Made by a program: the position numbers and the translations under genes. Shown here one piece after another: positions 1-7,574 of a stretch of 33,100 nucleotides of DNA. How positions within the stretch are numbered: position 1 is the first letter of the stretch; each line of letters starts with the position of its first letter. The DNA comes from Planctomycetota bacterium (GTDB taxonomy: Bacteria > Planctomycetota > Planctomycetia > Gemmatales > Gemmataceae), in the NCBI GenBank assembly GCA_021781415.1, contig JAJXWW010000207.1, positions 1-33,100 of the forward strand. The letters run 5' to 3'. Below the pieces are notes generated by a model, which saw only the letters and a list, made by a program, of their open reading frames with translations, was not told the DNA's origin and searched no databases.

Positions 1-95
1 TCATTCCAGGGATGTCCGGCATGTTTGGGGTGCGTGGGTGGGAAAAAGGGTTCCAAAATCGCCCACTGTTGATCGGAAAGTTCGTAGCGTCTCAT
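1..95 (-). CDS. IS5-type transposase, N-terminal fragment (runs off the window)
   Basis: The minus strand starts at an ATG at 95-93 and stays open to the left edge. It encodes about 31 residues beginning MRRYELSDQQWAILEPFFP. This is the usual opening of IS5/IS4-superfamily transposases whose N-terminal half is the DUF4096-type DNA-binding domain. The rest of the gene, including the DDE catalytic part, lies outside the window, so intactness cannot be judged. The short stretch from 96 to about 180 would be the element's left end. The sequence around 157-181 may contain the terminal inverted repeat, but the partner end is not visible, so the boundary is a guess. The call rests on the N-terminal motif only. 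Confidence 0.7.
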   Translation of the reverse strand, partial: MRRYELSDQQWAILEPFFPPTHPKHAGHPWN

Positions 96-180
96 GGCTC
101 ATCTCCTTAGCGAGAGATCGAGCGACCGAACCACTGTTATTGTATGCTTTTTCGATTGCCGGACACAGCCTAGTGTTCGT

Positions 181-272
181 CCGCAGATCGAGCAGTTTAC
201 GGCGCTGACCAATGGCCGCCCGTTCGGCCGGTTGAATGTGTTGACGATTTCAATCGCTCGCTCGAGGTTCAT
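181..272 (-). pseudogene. Possible small gene cut by the IS element (unrecognised)
   Basis: On the minus strand an ATG at 272-270 opens a frame starting MNLERAIEIVNTFNRPNGRP and containing a CSIC cysteine pair. It runs towards the supposed end of the IS element at about 180, where the frame continues into what looks like element sequence. The residue composition looks protein-like, but no ribosome binding site is clear and no family was recognised. If real, it is a gene whose 3' part was removed by the insertion. It could equally be a chance open frame in GC-rich DNA. Confidence 0.2.
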
Positions 273-419
273 GTTCAAGGCTCGATTGCGGCATCTAGTT
301 GACCTGTAGGCGTGCCGACACGTCGGCGTTTTGACATTCCACGAGGCGGTCGCCTCGAAAATCAAGTCATATACGCGGCCGCACGCTACCTTGCGGGCTG
401 GTTTCGACCATTTCGAGCA

Positions 420-448
420 TTGCGTCTGTTTCGAGATAGTGGTAGAAT
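420..448 (+). promoter_or_regulatory. Candidate sigma-70-type promoter of the toxin-antitoxin pair
   Basis: TTGCGT at 420-425 and TAGAAT at 443-448 are separated by exactly 17 bases. They match the sigma-70 consensus at four of six and five of six positions. The expected start of transcription is near 455, about 25 bases before the antitoxin ATG, and an AGGAGG ribosome binding site follows. It was found by eye only. Confidence 0.45.
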
Positions 449-479
449 AGAACTGCTACGAGACAGGAGGTGGAAAACC

Positions 480-950
480 ATGACCGCACTGATTCCCGAA
501 AACTTCAAGACGCTTGCACCGACAGAGGCGGATGCCCAACTCGCCCGCGAGTCCAGCCGTCGCCTGGCCACCCACAAGCTCGGCAAACGGTCCAGTGTCC
601 GCATCCAACTCCTCGACGACGGCAAGGAAGCCGAACCCGTGGCCGTGCCGGCGTCGGCACTCCGGCTGTTCCTGCACCTGCTCACCGAGATGTCCCAGGG
701 CAACACCGTGACTCTGATTCCGACCCATGCCGAACTGACCACCCAGCAGGCTGCCGACCTGCTCAACGTCTCCCGGCCCTACCTGGTCAAGCTGCTGGAC
801 GAGGGCAAAATTCCGTGCCGCACCGTCGGCAAGTATCGCCGTGTACGCTTCGATGACCTGATGGCCTACAAGCGGAAGGATGACGAGGCCAGGGCGAAGG
901 TTCTCGATCAATTGACCGCCGAAGCCCAGGAGTTGGGGATGGGCTACTGA
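480..950 (+). CDS. Excisionase-family HTH antitoxin (partner of a PIN toxin)
   Basis: A 156-residue protein. The start chosen is the ATG at 480, preceded by AGGAGG at a suitable distance; the longer open frame back to 312 has no comparable site. The C-terminal half holds an excisionase/MerR-like winged helix-turn-helix: TTQQAADLLNVSRPYLVKLL followed by a wing with GKYRRVRFDDLMAYK. This type of protein commonly sits just upstream of a PIN-domain RNase and acts as its antitoxin and autorepressor. The stop and the next start share one base (TGATG at 948-952), so the pair is translationally coupled. The partner toxin is broken, leaving this as an orphan. Binding of its own promoter at 420-448 is likely but inferred. 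Confidence 0.75.
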   Translation: MTALIPENFKTLAPTEADAQLARESSRRLATHKLGKRSSVRIQLLDDGKEAEPVAVPASALRLFLHLLTEMSQGNTVTLIPTHAELTTQQAADLLNVSRPYLVKLLDEGKIPCRTVGKYRRVRFDDLMAYKRKDDEARAKVLDQLTAEAQELGMGY

Positions 951-1240
951 TGGAGCCACCCGTCACCGCTGTTTACGACGCGAACATTCTGTACCCGGCA
1001 CCGCTCCGCGATCTGTTCGTCCGGATCGCACAGGCAGGGCTCGTGTGGGCCAGATGGACGGAGACGATCCATGATGAGTGGATTCGCAATGTCCTCAAAG
1101 ACAATCCTCACCTGTCGGGCGAGAGGCTGGCGCGGACGCGGACCCTGATGAACGATGCGGTGCGCGATTGCCTCGTGACCGGCTACGAGGAATTGGCTGG
1201 CACACAAGTACGGGCGTTTGCTGCCGCGGAGTTCGCGTAG
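950..1240 (+). pseudogene. PIN-domain toxin, C-terminally truncated by transposase sequence
   Basis: The frame begins MEPPVTAVYDANILYPAPLR, a PIN-domain opening with the first acidic metal ligand (Asp10); further acids occur at TETIHDEW (Glu38, Glu43). The similarity holds to about residue 83 (DCLVTGYEEL). Beyond that the frame runs for a few residues in DNA that reads, on the other strand, as transposase. A full protein of this class should be roughly 170-190 residues and should carry further acidic residues in its C-terminal half, which are missing here. It is therefore almost certainly not an active RNase. The start overlaps the antitoxin stop by one base. The break point lies near 1195-1205. 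Confidence 0.65.
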
Positions 1241-1422
1241 ATTGGCCTCGGTGGCCATGCCCCGGTCGAAGCAGATGATGCGTGAACAGGAGCCGAATCG
1301 AGCCTCGAGAGTCTGGATCATGGGCAAGAGCGTGGCGGCATCGCGGCTGTTTCCCGGCAACGATTCATAGCCCAGGGGAAAGCCGTCGCGGTTGACGACC
1401 AGGCCGATGCACAGTTGTTTGC
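1200..1422 (-). mobile_element. Transposase remnant, IS1634/IS4-superfamily-like
   Basis: The minus strand from about 1422 down to 1200 encodes CKQLCIGLVVNRDGFPLGYE, then LPGNSRDAATLLPMIQTLE, then CFDRGMATEANLRELR. This is the central catalytic region of IS1634-type DDE transposases, with the second catalytic Asp in the FDRGM block. Neither the N-terminal nor the C-terminal portion is present: the left edge joins the truncated PIN gene and the right edge joins unrelated sequence before the panE-like stop codon. Only an internal piece of about 75 codons survives, so it is a fossil of an element, not a functional gene. The family assignment is from memory of the motif pattern. Confidence 0.6.
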
Positions 1423-1465
1423 AAACGGAAGGACTTACGACGAAAAACCGGCCGATTTCGCCGAG

Positions 1466-2467
1466 TCAGTGTTGAACTTGGGTTAGGTCGTCGAGCCAGC
1501 GGAGTTCCGGCGACGGGCGTTCGCGTTCCATGCGTTGGATGAGGGAATAGACGCGGCGATTGATCGGGCAGGGTGCATCGCCGGCCAGGGCGAGGAGATG
1601 GCCGTTGTAATTGTCGATCTCGGTGCGGCCCTTGGGCAGATCGCCGGACATGGAGCAGTAGGTGCCGCGTAGACTCGGATAAAAGGCCCAGGCCAACGCG
1701 TGAGCCAGCCACGGCCGGCGCAGGATCTTCGCCACGGTGGACGGATGCAGTGGGCCGACTTTGCCCAGTTCGATGTTGGCGCGTTCGAGGATGGCGTGGT
1801 TCTCTCGGAGTAGATCGAAGAACAGGGCGCGGGCGCGCGGCAGTCCCAGGAGTTGGCCGTTGTCGATGCCGGCGACGGAAGCCAACGGACTGATGGCCGC
1901 GTTGTACATCAGCTTGGCATACTTGTACGGTTCGATCCACTCGACGCCGCGAACGCGCGCGCGGCCACCGAGAATGGGCCGACGGTCCTCGATCAAGACC
2001 CGAAGACAATGAGGCAGTTCGGAGCGCGACCCAGCGGACGATTGCCGACGACCGAAGTGCAGATCGCCGCGCCGGGTGATGCGCGTATGGGTGCGATGCG
2101 GCAGACATTCGGAGACGAACGAGGCGATGCCTTCCCAAGCATGAGAGCGAGCATTCAACTGAGGATCGAAGCCATTCTGGATGGGAATGAGCGTGGCGGT
2201 TTCGGGAAGGCGTTCGAGGACGGCGGCGTTGTCGTAGCATTTGGTGCAGAGCAAGACGATGGCATCGGCGGGCGGTTGCCAATCGTCGAAAGAGACGAAG
2301 CGAGCGGAACGCGGCGGCAGGCCGTCGATGGCCACGCCGTGGTTGCGCCCCCAGTCGATTTTGTCGCCGTCGGCATCCACGAACAAAACAGACATACCCG
2401 ATGAACAAAGGGCATAACCCACGGCGCAGCCGATGCCCCCCGCTCCGACGACGTGAATGGCTTCCAT
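1466..2467 (-). CDS. panE: 2-dehydropantoate 2-reductase family protein (ketopantoate reductase)
   Basis: A 333-residue protein of the ApbA/PanE family, which reduces ketopantoate to pantoate with NADPH in pantothenate and coenzyme A synthesis. The N-terminus is a Rossmann fold with the GAGGIG loop at residues 8-13. LLCTK at 72-76 is the conserved strand after the cofactor site. The catalytic lysine region is KYAKLMYNAAISPLASV, with Lys185 and Asn189 as likely active residues. The substrate-binding GRTEIDNYNGHLL lies near residues 281-292 and contains the expected Glu283. The length fits the family. The ATG has a GGGAG-type site about ten bases upstream. It is the last gene of the minus-strand run from 7418. 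Paralogues acting on other 2-oxo acids exist, so the exact substrate is inferred. Confidence 0.8.
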   Translation of the reverse strand: MEAIHVVGAGGIGCAVGYALCSSGMSVLFVDADGDKIDWGRNHGVAIDGLPPRSARFVSFDDWQPPADAIVLLCTKCYDNAAVLERLPETATLIPIQNGFDPQLNARSHAWEGIASFVSECLPHRTHTRITRRGDLHFGRRQSSAGSRSELPHCLRVLIEDRRPILGGRARVRGVEWIEPYKYAKLMYNAAISPLASVAGIDNGQLLGLPRARALFFDLLRENHAILERANIELGKVGPLHPSTVAKILRRPWLAHALAWAFYPSLRGTYCSMSGDLPKGRTEIDNYNGHLLALAGDAPCPINRRVYSLIQRMERERPSPELRWLDDLTQVQH

Positions 2468-2491
2468 GCGTCCGATCTCCCTTCTTGGTTT

Positions 2492-2524
2492 CTCCCCGCT
2501 CCCCCGAGTACAGGGAAAGGGGAG
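2492..2524. repeat. Imperfect palindrome between two genes
   Basis: CTCCCC at 2492-2497 pairs with GGGGAG at 2519-2524, with further C-run/G-run pairing possible inside. It lies between the stop of the upstream 406-residue gene and the start of the panE-like gene, so it could form a hairpin in their shared transcript. There is no T tract, so a simple terminator is unlikely. Confidence 0.35.
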
Positions 2525-2538
2525 TAACGCCGCACTGC

Positions 2539-3759
2539 TTAGGGGTATCCGGCACGTTGTTTGGGTTCACCTTCAAACTGCTCGCGGACATGATCGCAAG
2601 CCGCTCGAATGAGTCGATCGCTGAACCCCTTGTCGCTGAGCGCTTTGCGAACCTCGTCTTCGATGTGCCGTGGGCTGCGTTCGGCCAACAAATCGACGAT
2701 GGCGACGGTTAGACGATCGGTCTCGCGGTCGTCGCGCACGCGCAGATCTTTGTGGGTGCGCACCAGTTGTTCGTAGCGCGTCAAGAGTCTATTTTTGTCT
2801 GCGTCTCCGTGGTGTTCGCCGCGTTCGCTCAGCAAATCGTGAAGCGCGGCGACGAATCGATCGCGTCCGGCCTCGTCGTTCGGCGTCGGCGGCTTGACGG
2901 GAAGCGAGGAAGCGGATTCGATGGGACGGGACGGCGGCGAAGTCAGCGAGCGGTGTAGGGCCAACGTGGACCACAGATTCGCGGCCAACAGCGCAAGCAG
3001 GAGCATCGTCGAAGCGACCGCGACGAATCTTCCGCGCCTTTCCTTGGCGCGCGCGGGCCGGACGGCGGGCGATTCGCTACTTTTGCTATCGAGTTTGATG
3101 GCGACTCCGGCCAGATGCGGCGTCCAGGCGATGAGCGGGCCGCGCTGAGCGTAGGTTTGCAGCGGGAAATCGACGCCGACCAACGGCAGCCATTGCCACG
3201 ACGCGCCGGTCGCCCCTTCGAGTAGACGCAGCCGATGATCGGGTTCGGCGGGAGTGCTGGCCGCGAACAACAGCGCGCCTTCGTGCCAGAGACGCACCGG
3301 CAGGACGGGAAGCGGATCGGTGTGCGGCGACGGCGGGACGATCGCAGCGAGAACGTCTTCGAGGAAGAACGGGCCGCCGAGTTGATGCAGGTCGTCGATG
3401 CCTTCCCGACGCTGTCCCAGCCACCGATAGAGCGAGAGGGCCGCGCCAACCTCTAGGTTCGCTGGGACGACCGCGCCAATGAGTTCCAATCCGCCGCGCC
3501 GCTGACTGGGTGTTTGGTCGGCCAAGCCATAGCGAGCCAGCGCTACGACGCGCCGACCGTCGGACAGCAGGACGGAACAGAACAGGTCGGTGGGCGGCCA
3601 ATGATCGGAGTAGGGGGCGGCTTGCAAGCGGCGGGCCAACGCCTCCACCTCTTCGCACCACGGCTCGAGCCGAGACGGAGCGAGCAAGCGATAGCCCAGA
3701 CTGCGCCGCGACACACTGTCGAGATCTTCGCCGTAGGCAAAACCGGCCAGTTCGGTCAT
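2539..3759 (-). CDS. Unrecognised single-pass membrane protein
   Basis: A 406-residue protein that I do not assign to a family. The first 230 residues look like a compact cytoplasmic domain with several Trp and Pro-rich turns and no signal peptide. A single strong membrane segment lies at about 245-267, preceded by an Arg/Lys-rich stretch (PARAKERRGRF), which suggests the N-terminus is inside. After it comes a Pro/Ser-rich linker, then a charged helical C-terminal domain of about 130 residues (RFVAALHDLLSERG, then LTVAIVDLLAERSPRHIEDE). It sits 42 bases after the glycosyltransferase gene and about 70 before the panE-like gene, so it is probably co-transcribed. The ribosome binding site is weak. 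It could be a scaffold or regulator linked to the upstream glycosyltransferase, but that is only from position. Confidence 0.7.
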   Translation of the reverse strand: MTELAGFAYGEDLDSVSRRSLGYRLLAPSRLEPWCEEVEALARRLQAAPYSDHWPPTDLFCSVLLSDGRRVVALARYGLADQTPSQRRGGLELIGAVVPANLEVGAALSLYRWLGQRREGIDDLHQLGGPFFLEDVLAAIVPPSPHTDPLPVLPVRLWHEGALLFAASTPAEPDHRLRLLEGATGASWQWLPLVGVDFPLQTYAQRGPLIAWTPHLAGVAIKLDSKSSESPAVRPARAKERRGRFVAVASTMLLLALLAANLWSTLALHRSLTSPPSRPIESASSLPVKPPTPNDEAGRDRFVAALHDLLSERGEHHGDADKNRLLTRYEQLVRTHKDLRVRDDRETDRLTVAIVDLLAERSPRHIEDEVRKALSDKGFSDRLIRAACDHVREQFEGEPKQRAGYP

Positions 3760-3801
3760 GGGATCGCTCGCTTCGCTCGGTGTTGGTCGATAGCCCCACG
3801 G

Positions 3802-5454
3802 TTAGTTTATGGGTTCGTTCGTCACCAGGAGGATTTCGCGTCCGTTGTACAGATCGGCGTGGCGGGCGACCAAGCGAAACGACGGCGGAGCGAGCGTCCG
3901 CATCTGTTTCCACGTCTCTTCGCCGACGAACAGATAGACCGGCAACGGGGTGCGCAAGAATTGCAGGGCGGCCACGGTATTATCGGGACAATGCACTTCG
4001 CGCTGCGAATAAAATACAAGGCTCGGTTGAAAATAGCCGAACGCGCCGACGCGGACTTCGCGGAAGAGTTGATCGCGGGGCATGGCCTGGATCAACGGGC
4101 GCGGCGCTTTGAAGTGGTCCACCAGATCGACGGCCCAGAAGGCGAGTGCCGCCGTGAAGACGATCCCCGACATCGCCACGGATCGAATGAGTCCCACGCG
4201 CCAACCGCGCCGAAGGCAAAGCGCCCCCGCCGCCGCCCCTACCAGAAAGACGCAACCCAACCACGCGCCGCGCTCCAGACCCGGCAAACGCCTCCCCGGC
4301 AGAGCCAGAGGCAGCGCATCTCCCGCGAGCAGCAAGCCGACGCCGACTCCCACCCCGGCGACGGCCAAACAGGTGAGGCTCGTCGGCATCAGCCAGGTCG
4401 GCACAACGATGCGCCCGCGCCGCCAATCGTCGAGAAACGACGCCGTCAACAGAGCCATTGCCGGATAGATCGGCAAAATGTAGTTGGGTAGTTTGGTCCG
4501 CGCCGCCGTGAAGAACACCAACCATACGGCGACCCAACAGAGTAGAAATTGTTTGCCGGCGTTCGTCTTTCGCTCCCCGCCCTCGGCTAGCGCTTCGCGC
4601 CGAAAAGCGTACCACAATGTTGGAGCCAGAAACACCGACCACGGCATCGAGCCAACGATCAGAGCCAGAGCGTAGTAATAAAACGGTCCCCAATGATTTT
4701 CCAAGACGCCGACGGCCCGTTGGACGTTGTGCTTCCAAAAGAAGCCAACGAGCCATTCCCCCTTCGTCTCCACGCCTACCCAGACATACCAGGGTACGGC
4801 AACGAGAATAAATATCAGAGCCGCCCCCATCAAGCGCGGCTCCAAATAGCGTCGGAGTTCTCGACGGAGCAGGAGAAACAAGAACGTCGTGGCAGCGGGC
4901 AAGGCCAAAGCCACCGGGCCTTTGGCGAGAACGCCCAACCCACACGCCGCGCCCGCTCCCAACAGCCACCATCCTCGGCACGTGTAATGGTTCCAGAAAC
5001 ACCACAAACTGAGGAGGGTACACAAATTGAGCAAGGCGTCGGGATTGGCGAAATGTCCGGCGGCGCAGAAGGCGACACTGCTGGCCAACGCCAGAGTGGC
5101 CAGCACGGCGACAAAAACGCCAAAGAGACGCCGACCCAGTTCGTAAGTGGTCCACAAGGCCAACAGCGAGGCCAACGCCGACGGCAGACGCGCCGCCCCT
5201 TCATTGCTGCCACACGCGCGATACGCCAAGGCTTGCAGCCAATACAAGAGAACCGGCTTGTCCAAACGCAATTTATAGTTGAACGTCGGCACGATGAAAT
5301 TGCCGGACTCATACATCTCGTGCGCGCATTCGGCATTGTTGCCTTCGTCGATGTCCCACAAACTGGGACCACCGAGATTGGGCAGAAACAATCCGGCCCA
5401 TACCAGTGTCAACAGTGCATAATGACCGGCGCGACGATTCAGTCTCGACAGCAT
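3802..5454 (-). CDS. Family-39 (ArnT/PMT-like) glycosyltransferase
   Basis: A 550-residue polytopic inner-membrane protein of the GT-C fold. It would transfer a sugar from a polyprenyl-phosphate donor to a lipid, protein or polysaccharide acceptor on the outer face of the membrane. The first periplasmic loop carries the catalytic acidic motif WDIDEGNNAECAHEMYESG (Asp34, Asp36, Glu37), followed by RLDKPVLLYWLQALAYR and GAARLPSALASLLALWTTYELGRRLFG, both typical of ArnT-like enzymes. Many hydrophobic helices follow, with a smaller soluble C-terminal part. The start at 5454 is chosen over an in-frame ATG at 5517 because GAGGA lies seven bases upstream. It follows the JAMM peptidase gene by 107 bases. 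Acceptor and donor cannot be told from sequence. Confidence 0.85.
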   Translation of the reverse strand: MLSRLNRRAGHYALLTLVWAGLFLPNLGGPSLWDIDEGNNAECAHEMYESGNFIVPTFNYKLRLDKPVLLYWLQALAYRACGSNEGAARLPSALASLLALWTTYELGRRLFGVFVAVLATLALASSVAFCAAGHFANPDALLNLCTLLSLWCFWNHYTCRGWWLLGAGAACGLGVLAKGPVALALPAATTFLFLLLRRELRRYLEPRLMGAALIFILVAVPWYVWVGVETKGEWLVGFFWKHNVQRAVGVLENHWGPFYYYALALIVGSMPWSVFLAPTLWYAFRREALAEGGERKTNAGKQFLLCWVAVWLVFFTAARTKLPNYILPIYPAMALLTASFLDDWRRGRIVVPTWLMPTSLTCLAVAGVGVGVGLLLAGDALPLALPGRRLPGLERGAWLGCVFLVGAAAGALCLRRGWRVGLIRSVAMSGIVFTAALAFWAVDLVDHFKAPRPLIQAMPRDQLFREVRVGAFGYFQPSLVFYSQREVHCPDNTVAALQFLRTPLPVYLFVGEETWKQMRTLAPPSFRLVARHADLYNGREILLVTNEPIN

Positions 5455-5561
5455 CCCGATTCCTCGACGAGGATGTGGCGGCGGAGTGCGGACCCAACGG
5501 TCCCCAACGGATCGCATTATAAGTTTGCCGTCGATTTACGCGAGTCCATTCGAGCCGTTCG

Positions 5562-5999
5562 CTATCCCGCGCAGACGCGCCATTCTGCCTCTCGACACTC
5601 TTGCGCATCGAGCCACCAGGCACGGAGCAGCGGGGGGTTGCTCGACAGCGAGACGATCAGATTGACCACCTCGGTACTCCAGTTCCGTTCCAGATCGGTG
5701 CGGCTGGGGATTGGGGCCGAGGTGGGATGCGAATGATACACCGCCAACACCCGCAAGCCCTGTTGGCGAATGTCCCTCTCCGCCGAGAAATGGCTTCTCG
5801 GTTCCGACTCGAACGCGATCGGGCTGGCGGCGGCATTGAGCAGCGGATAGCGCAGCCGCGCTTCGCCGATGCCGTCTTCTCGAACGATGCCCGCCAACAA
5901 GCCGCAGCACTCCAACGGACGCTCGGCCAGCGCGTGCCACAGCATCCCCTCATAAACGGAGCGTGAAAAGGTCAAAACTCGGAAGGGAGATGAAGCCAT
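5562..5999 (-). CDS. JAMM/MPN+ (M67 family) metallopeptidase
   Basis: A 145-residue, single-domain protein with the complete JAMM zinc site: Glu30 in LECCGLLAG, then His89 and His91, Ser99 and Asp102 in YHSHPTSAPIPSRTDL, matching HxHPx6SxxD. Bacterial stand-alone members remove C-terminal extensions or cysteine from ubiquitin-like sulfur carriers (ThiS/MoaD/CysO type). No signal peptide is present, so it acts in the cytoplasm. Its ATG lies three bases after the sulfatase stop codon, so it is very probably translated from the same message. No sulfur-carrier gene was found in the window, so its substrate must be encoded elsewhere, or it has another role. The length fits small bacterial M67 enzymes. 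Confidence 0.85.
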   Translation of the reverse strand: MASSPFRVLTFSRSVYEGMLWHALAERPLECCGLLAGIVREDGIGEARLRYPLLNAAASPIAFESEPRSHFSAERDIRQQGLRVLAVYHSHPTSAPIPSRTDLERNWSTEVVNLIVSLSSNPPLLRAWWLDAQECREAEWRVCAG

Positions 6000-6002
6000 G
6001 CC

Positions 6003-7418
6003 TCAGTTCTTCTTGCGCGGTTCACCCCTTTTGGGCGGAGTCCACGAGGCGGGTTTGGGATCGGCGACTCGTAACGGGGCCTTATCGCCATAGTGCTTTT
6101 GCTCGCGTTCGAGCAAATCCATGAGACGAACGATCCGGTCGGCGTGTTCGAGGTTGCCCGCCAGATTCACGGTCTCTTGTGGATCGTTCTGCAGATCGAA
6201 GAGTTGTGTCTTGTCGATTTGCGGATAGCGGATCAGCTTCCAGCGTTCGTCGCGCACCGCCCGTTGGACGTTGCGATAGGCGAACATCATCTGAGTGCGA
6301 GCGGGTTTACTCGGATCGCGCAGCGATGCCGTGAACTCGATCCCCTCGCTCTTTTCGGGCGCGGGCACATGGCAGAGCTTGCCCAACGTGGGCAGCAGAT
6401 CGAAGAGATAGCACATGGCATCGGTGCGTTTGCCTTCGGGGATGCCCGGACCACGGAGGATCAGGGGGACGCGCATCGAATGCTCGTAGACGTTCTGCTT
6501 GCCGATGAGGCCGTGGCTGCCGCGCGCCACTCCCGAATCGGCGGTATAGACGACGATGGTGTTTTTAGCGTGCGGCGATGCGTCCAAGGCATCCAAGATA
6601 CGACCGACTTGTGCGTCGAGATAGGAGATATAGCGATAGTATTCGGCGAGCATCTCCCGAACCTTCTCCGGCGTGCGCGGCCAGGGAAGCAGTTGTTCGT
6701 CGCGGATCGTCGTCTCGCCGTTGTCCCATTCGTGGCGCGGATAGAAAGGCTTCGGGAGAGGCATTTTGGCCGCGTCGTAGCGAATGGGGAACCCCTTGGG
6801 GACGACGTGCGGATCGTGCGGAGCGTCGAAGGGGACGTAGCAGAAAAACGGACCTTCTTTGTGATCTTTGAGAAAGCGAATCGCTTCGTCGGCGAACCTC
6901 TCACAAGCGTGCTTCGGAGCGAGATAGGGCTTGCTCAGTTTTCCTTCGGTCTTGTCGCGCAGACTGGCTTTCATCGGATTGGTCATGCCGCCCACGAAGA
7001 CCGAGCGGGCGATCTGAAAGCTGTCGATCAGCGATTTCTCGCCGTTGTGCCATTTGCCGCTCATAAACGTCGTATATCCGGCGCGTCCAAACGCGGCCGG
7101 CCACGTTCGATCGCGCAACAGCTTCTCATCGACGCGAAAGAGCGACCGACCCGACAGCAGCATGGCCCGCGACGGCACGCACGTCGCCCCCTGAAGTCCG
7201 CCTTGCATATAGGCTCGGTTGAAGGCGATGCCCTTCGCCACAAGCCGGTCGAGGTTCGGCGTCTGAATGGCACGATTTCCCAAAGCGGCGATGGTATCCG
7301 CCCTCTGATCGTCGGCAAATAGCAAGAGGACGTTCGGCCCGTCCGTTGGCTCGGCCTGCGCGTCACCCTTTCCCACGATAAAAACGAGACAAACGAGTGC
7401 AAAAGGACACCATTTCAT
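6003..7418 (-). CDS. Secreted Cys-type sulfatase
   Basis: A 471-residue enzyme of the alkaline-phosphatase superfamily that hydrolyses sulfate esters. The start at 7418 is chosen because GAGGAG lies seven bases upstream and it gives a clean signal peptide (MKWCPFALVCLVFIVGKG, cleavage near residues 20-22). The metal-binding DD is at 36-37 in LLLFADDQRADTI. The sulfatase signature CVPSRAMLLSGR has Cys80, the residue converted to formylglycine by a maturation enzyme. GKWHNGEK and YTADSG are further active-site blocks; the last usually reads DNG, so Ser replaces Asn. The gene begins the minus-strand run and is followed three bases later by the JAMM peptidase. The natural substrate, probably a sulfated polysaccharide, is inferred from the phylum. 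Confidence 0.9.
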   Translation of the reverse strand: MKWCPFALVCLVFIVGKGDAQAEPTDGPNVLLLFADDQRADTIAALGNRAIQTPNLDRLVAKGIAFNRAYMQGGLQGATCVPSRAMLLSGRSLFRVDEKLLRDRTWPAAFGRAGYTTFMSGKWHNGEKSLIDSFQIARSVFVGGMTNPMKASLRDKTEGKLSKPYLAPKHACERFADEAIRFLKDHKEGPFFCYVPFDAPHDPHVVPKGFPIRYDAAKMPLPKPFYPRHEWDNGETTIRDEQLLPWPRTPEKVREMLAEYYRYISYLDAQVGRILDALDASPHAKNTIVVYTADSGVARGSHGLIGKQNVYEHSMRVPLILRGPGIPEGKRTDAMCYLFDLLPTLGKLCHVPAPEKSEGIEFTASLRDPSKPARTQMMFAYRNVQRAVRDERWKLIRYPQIDKTQLFDLQNDPQETVNLAGNLEHADRIVRLMDLLEREQKHYGDKAPLRVADPKPASWTPPKRGEPRKKN

Positions 7419-7492
7419 GCGACGACTCCTCGACGAAACCCCAGCAATGGCTTTCCGTCTTGCAGAGTCACAAGTAGGATAGCCAAGAACTT

Positions 7493-7553
7493 CGTTTGGC
7501 CGCGATGAGGAGCGGAGCGCCTCGACAACCGCGCTCCGCGTCGCGGCTAAACG
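7493..7553. repeat. Bipartite 61-base palindrome between divergent genes
   Basis: The outer arms are 13 bases each: CGTTTGGCCGCGA at 7493-7505 and TCGCGGCTAAACG at 7541-7553, with one mismatch. The inner arms are eight bases each: CGGAGCGC at 7513-7520 and GCGCTCCG at 7531-7538, around a ten-base centre. It lies in the gap between the divergent sulfatase and argG genes. The nested layout looks like a REP- or MITE-type intergenic repeat and not like a terminator, as no T tract follows. Confidence 0.7.
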
Positions 7554-7574
7554 AGAAGATATATCCAAGCGGCA

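Noticed and set aside
1365..2591. A 408-codon minus-strand frame overlapping the panE-like gene in another frame
   Set aside because: It is rich in Arg, Pro and Ser, as shifted frames of GC-rich genes are, while the overlapping frame carries the Rossmann and active-site motifs.
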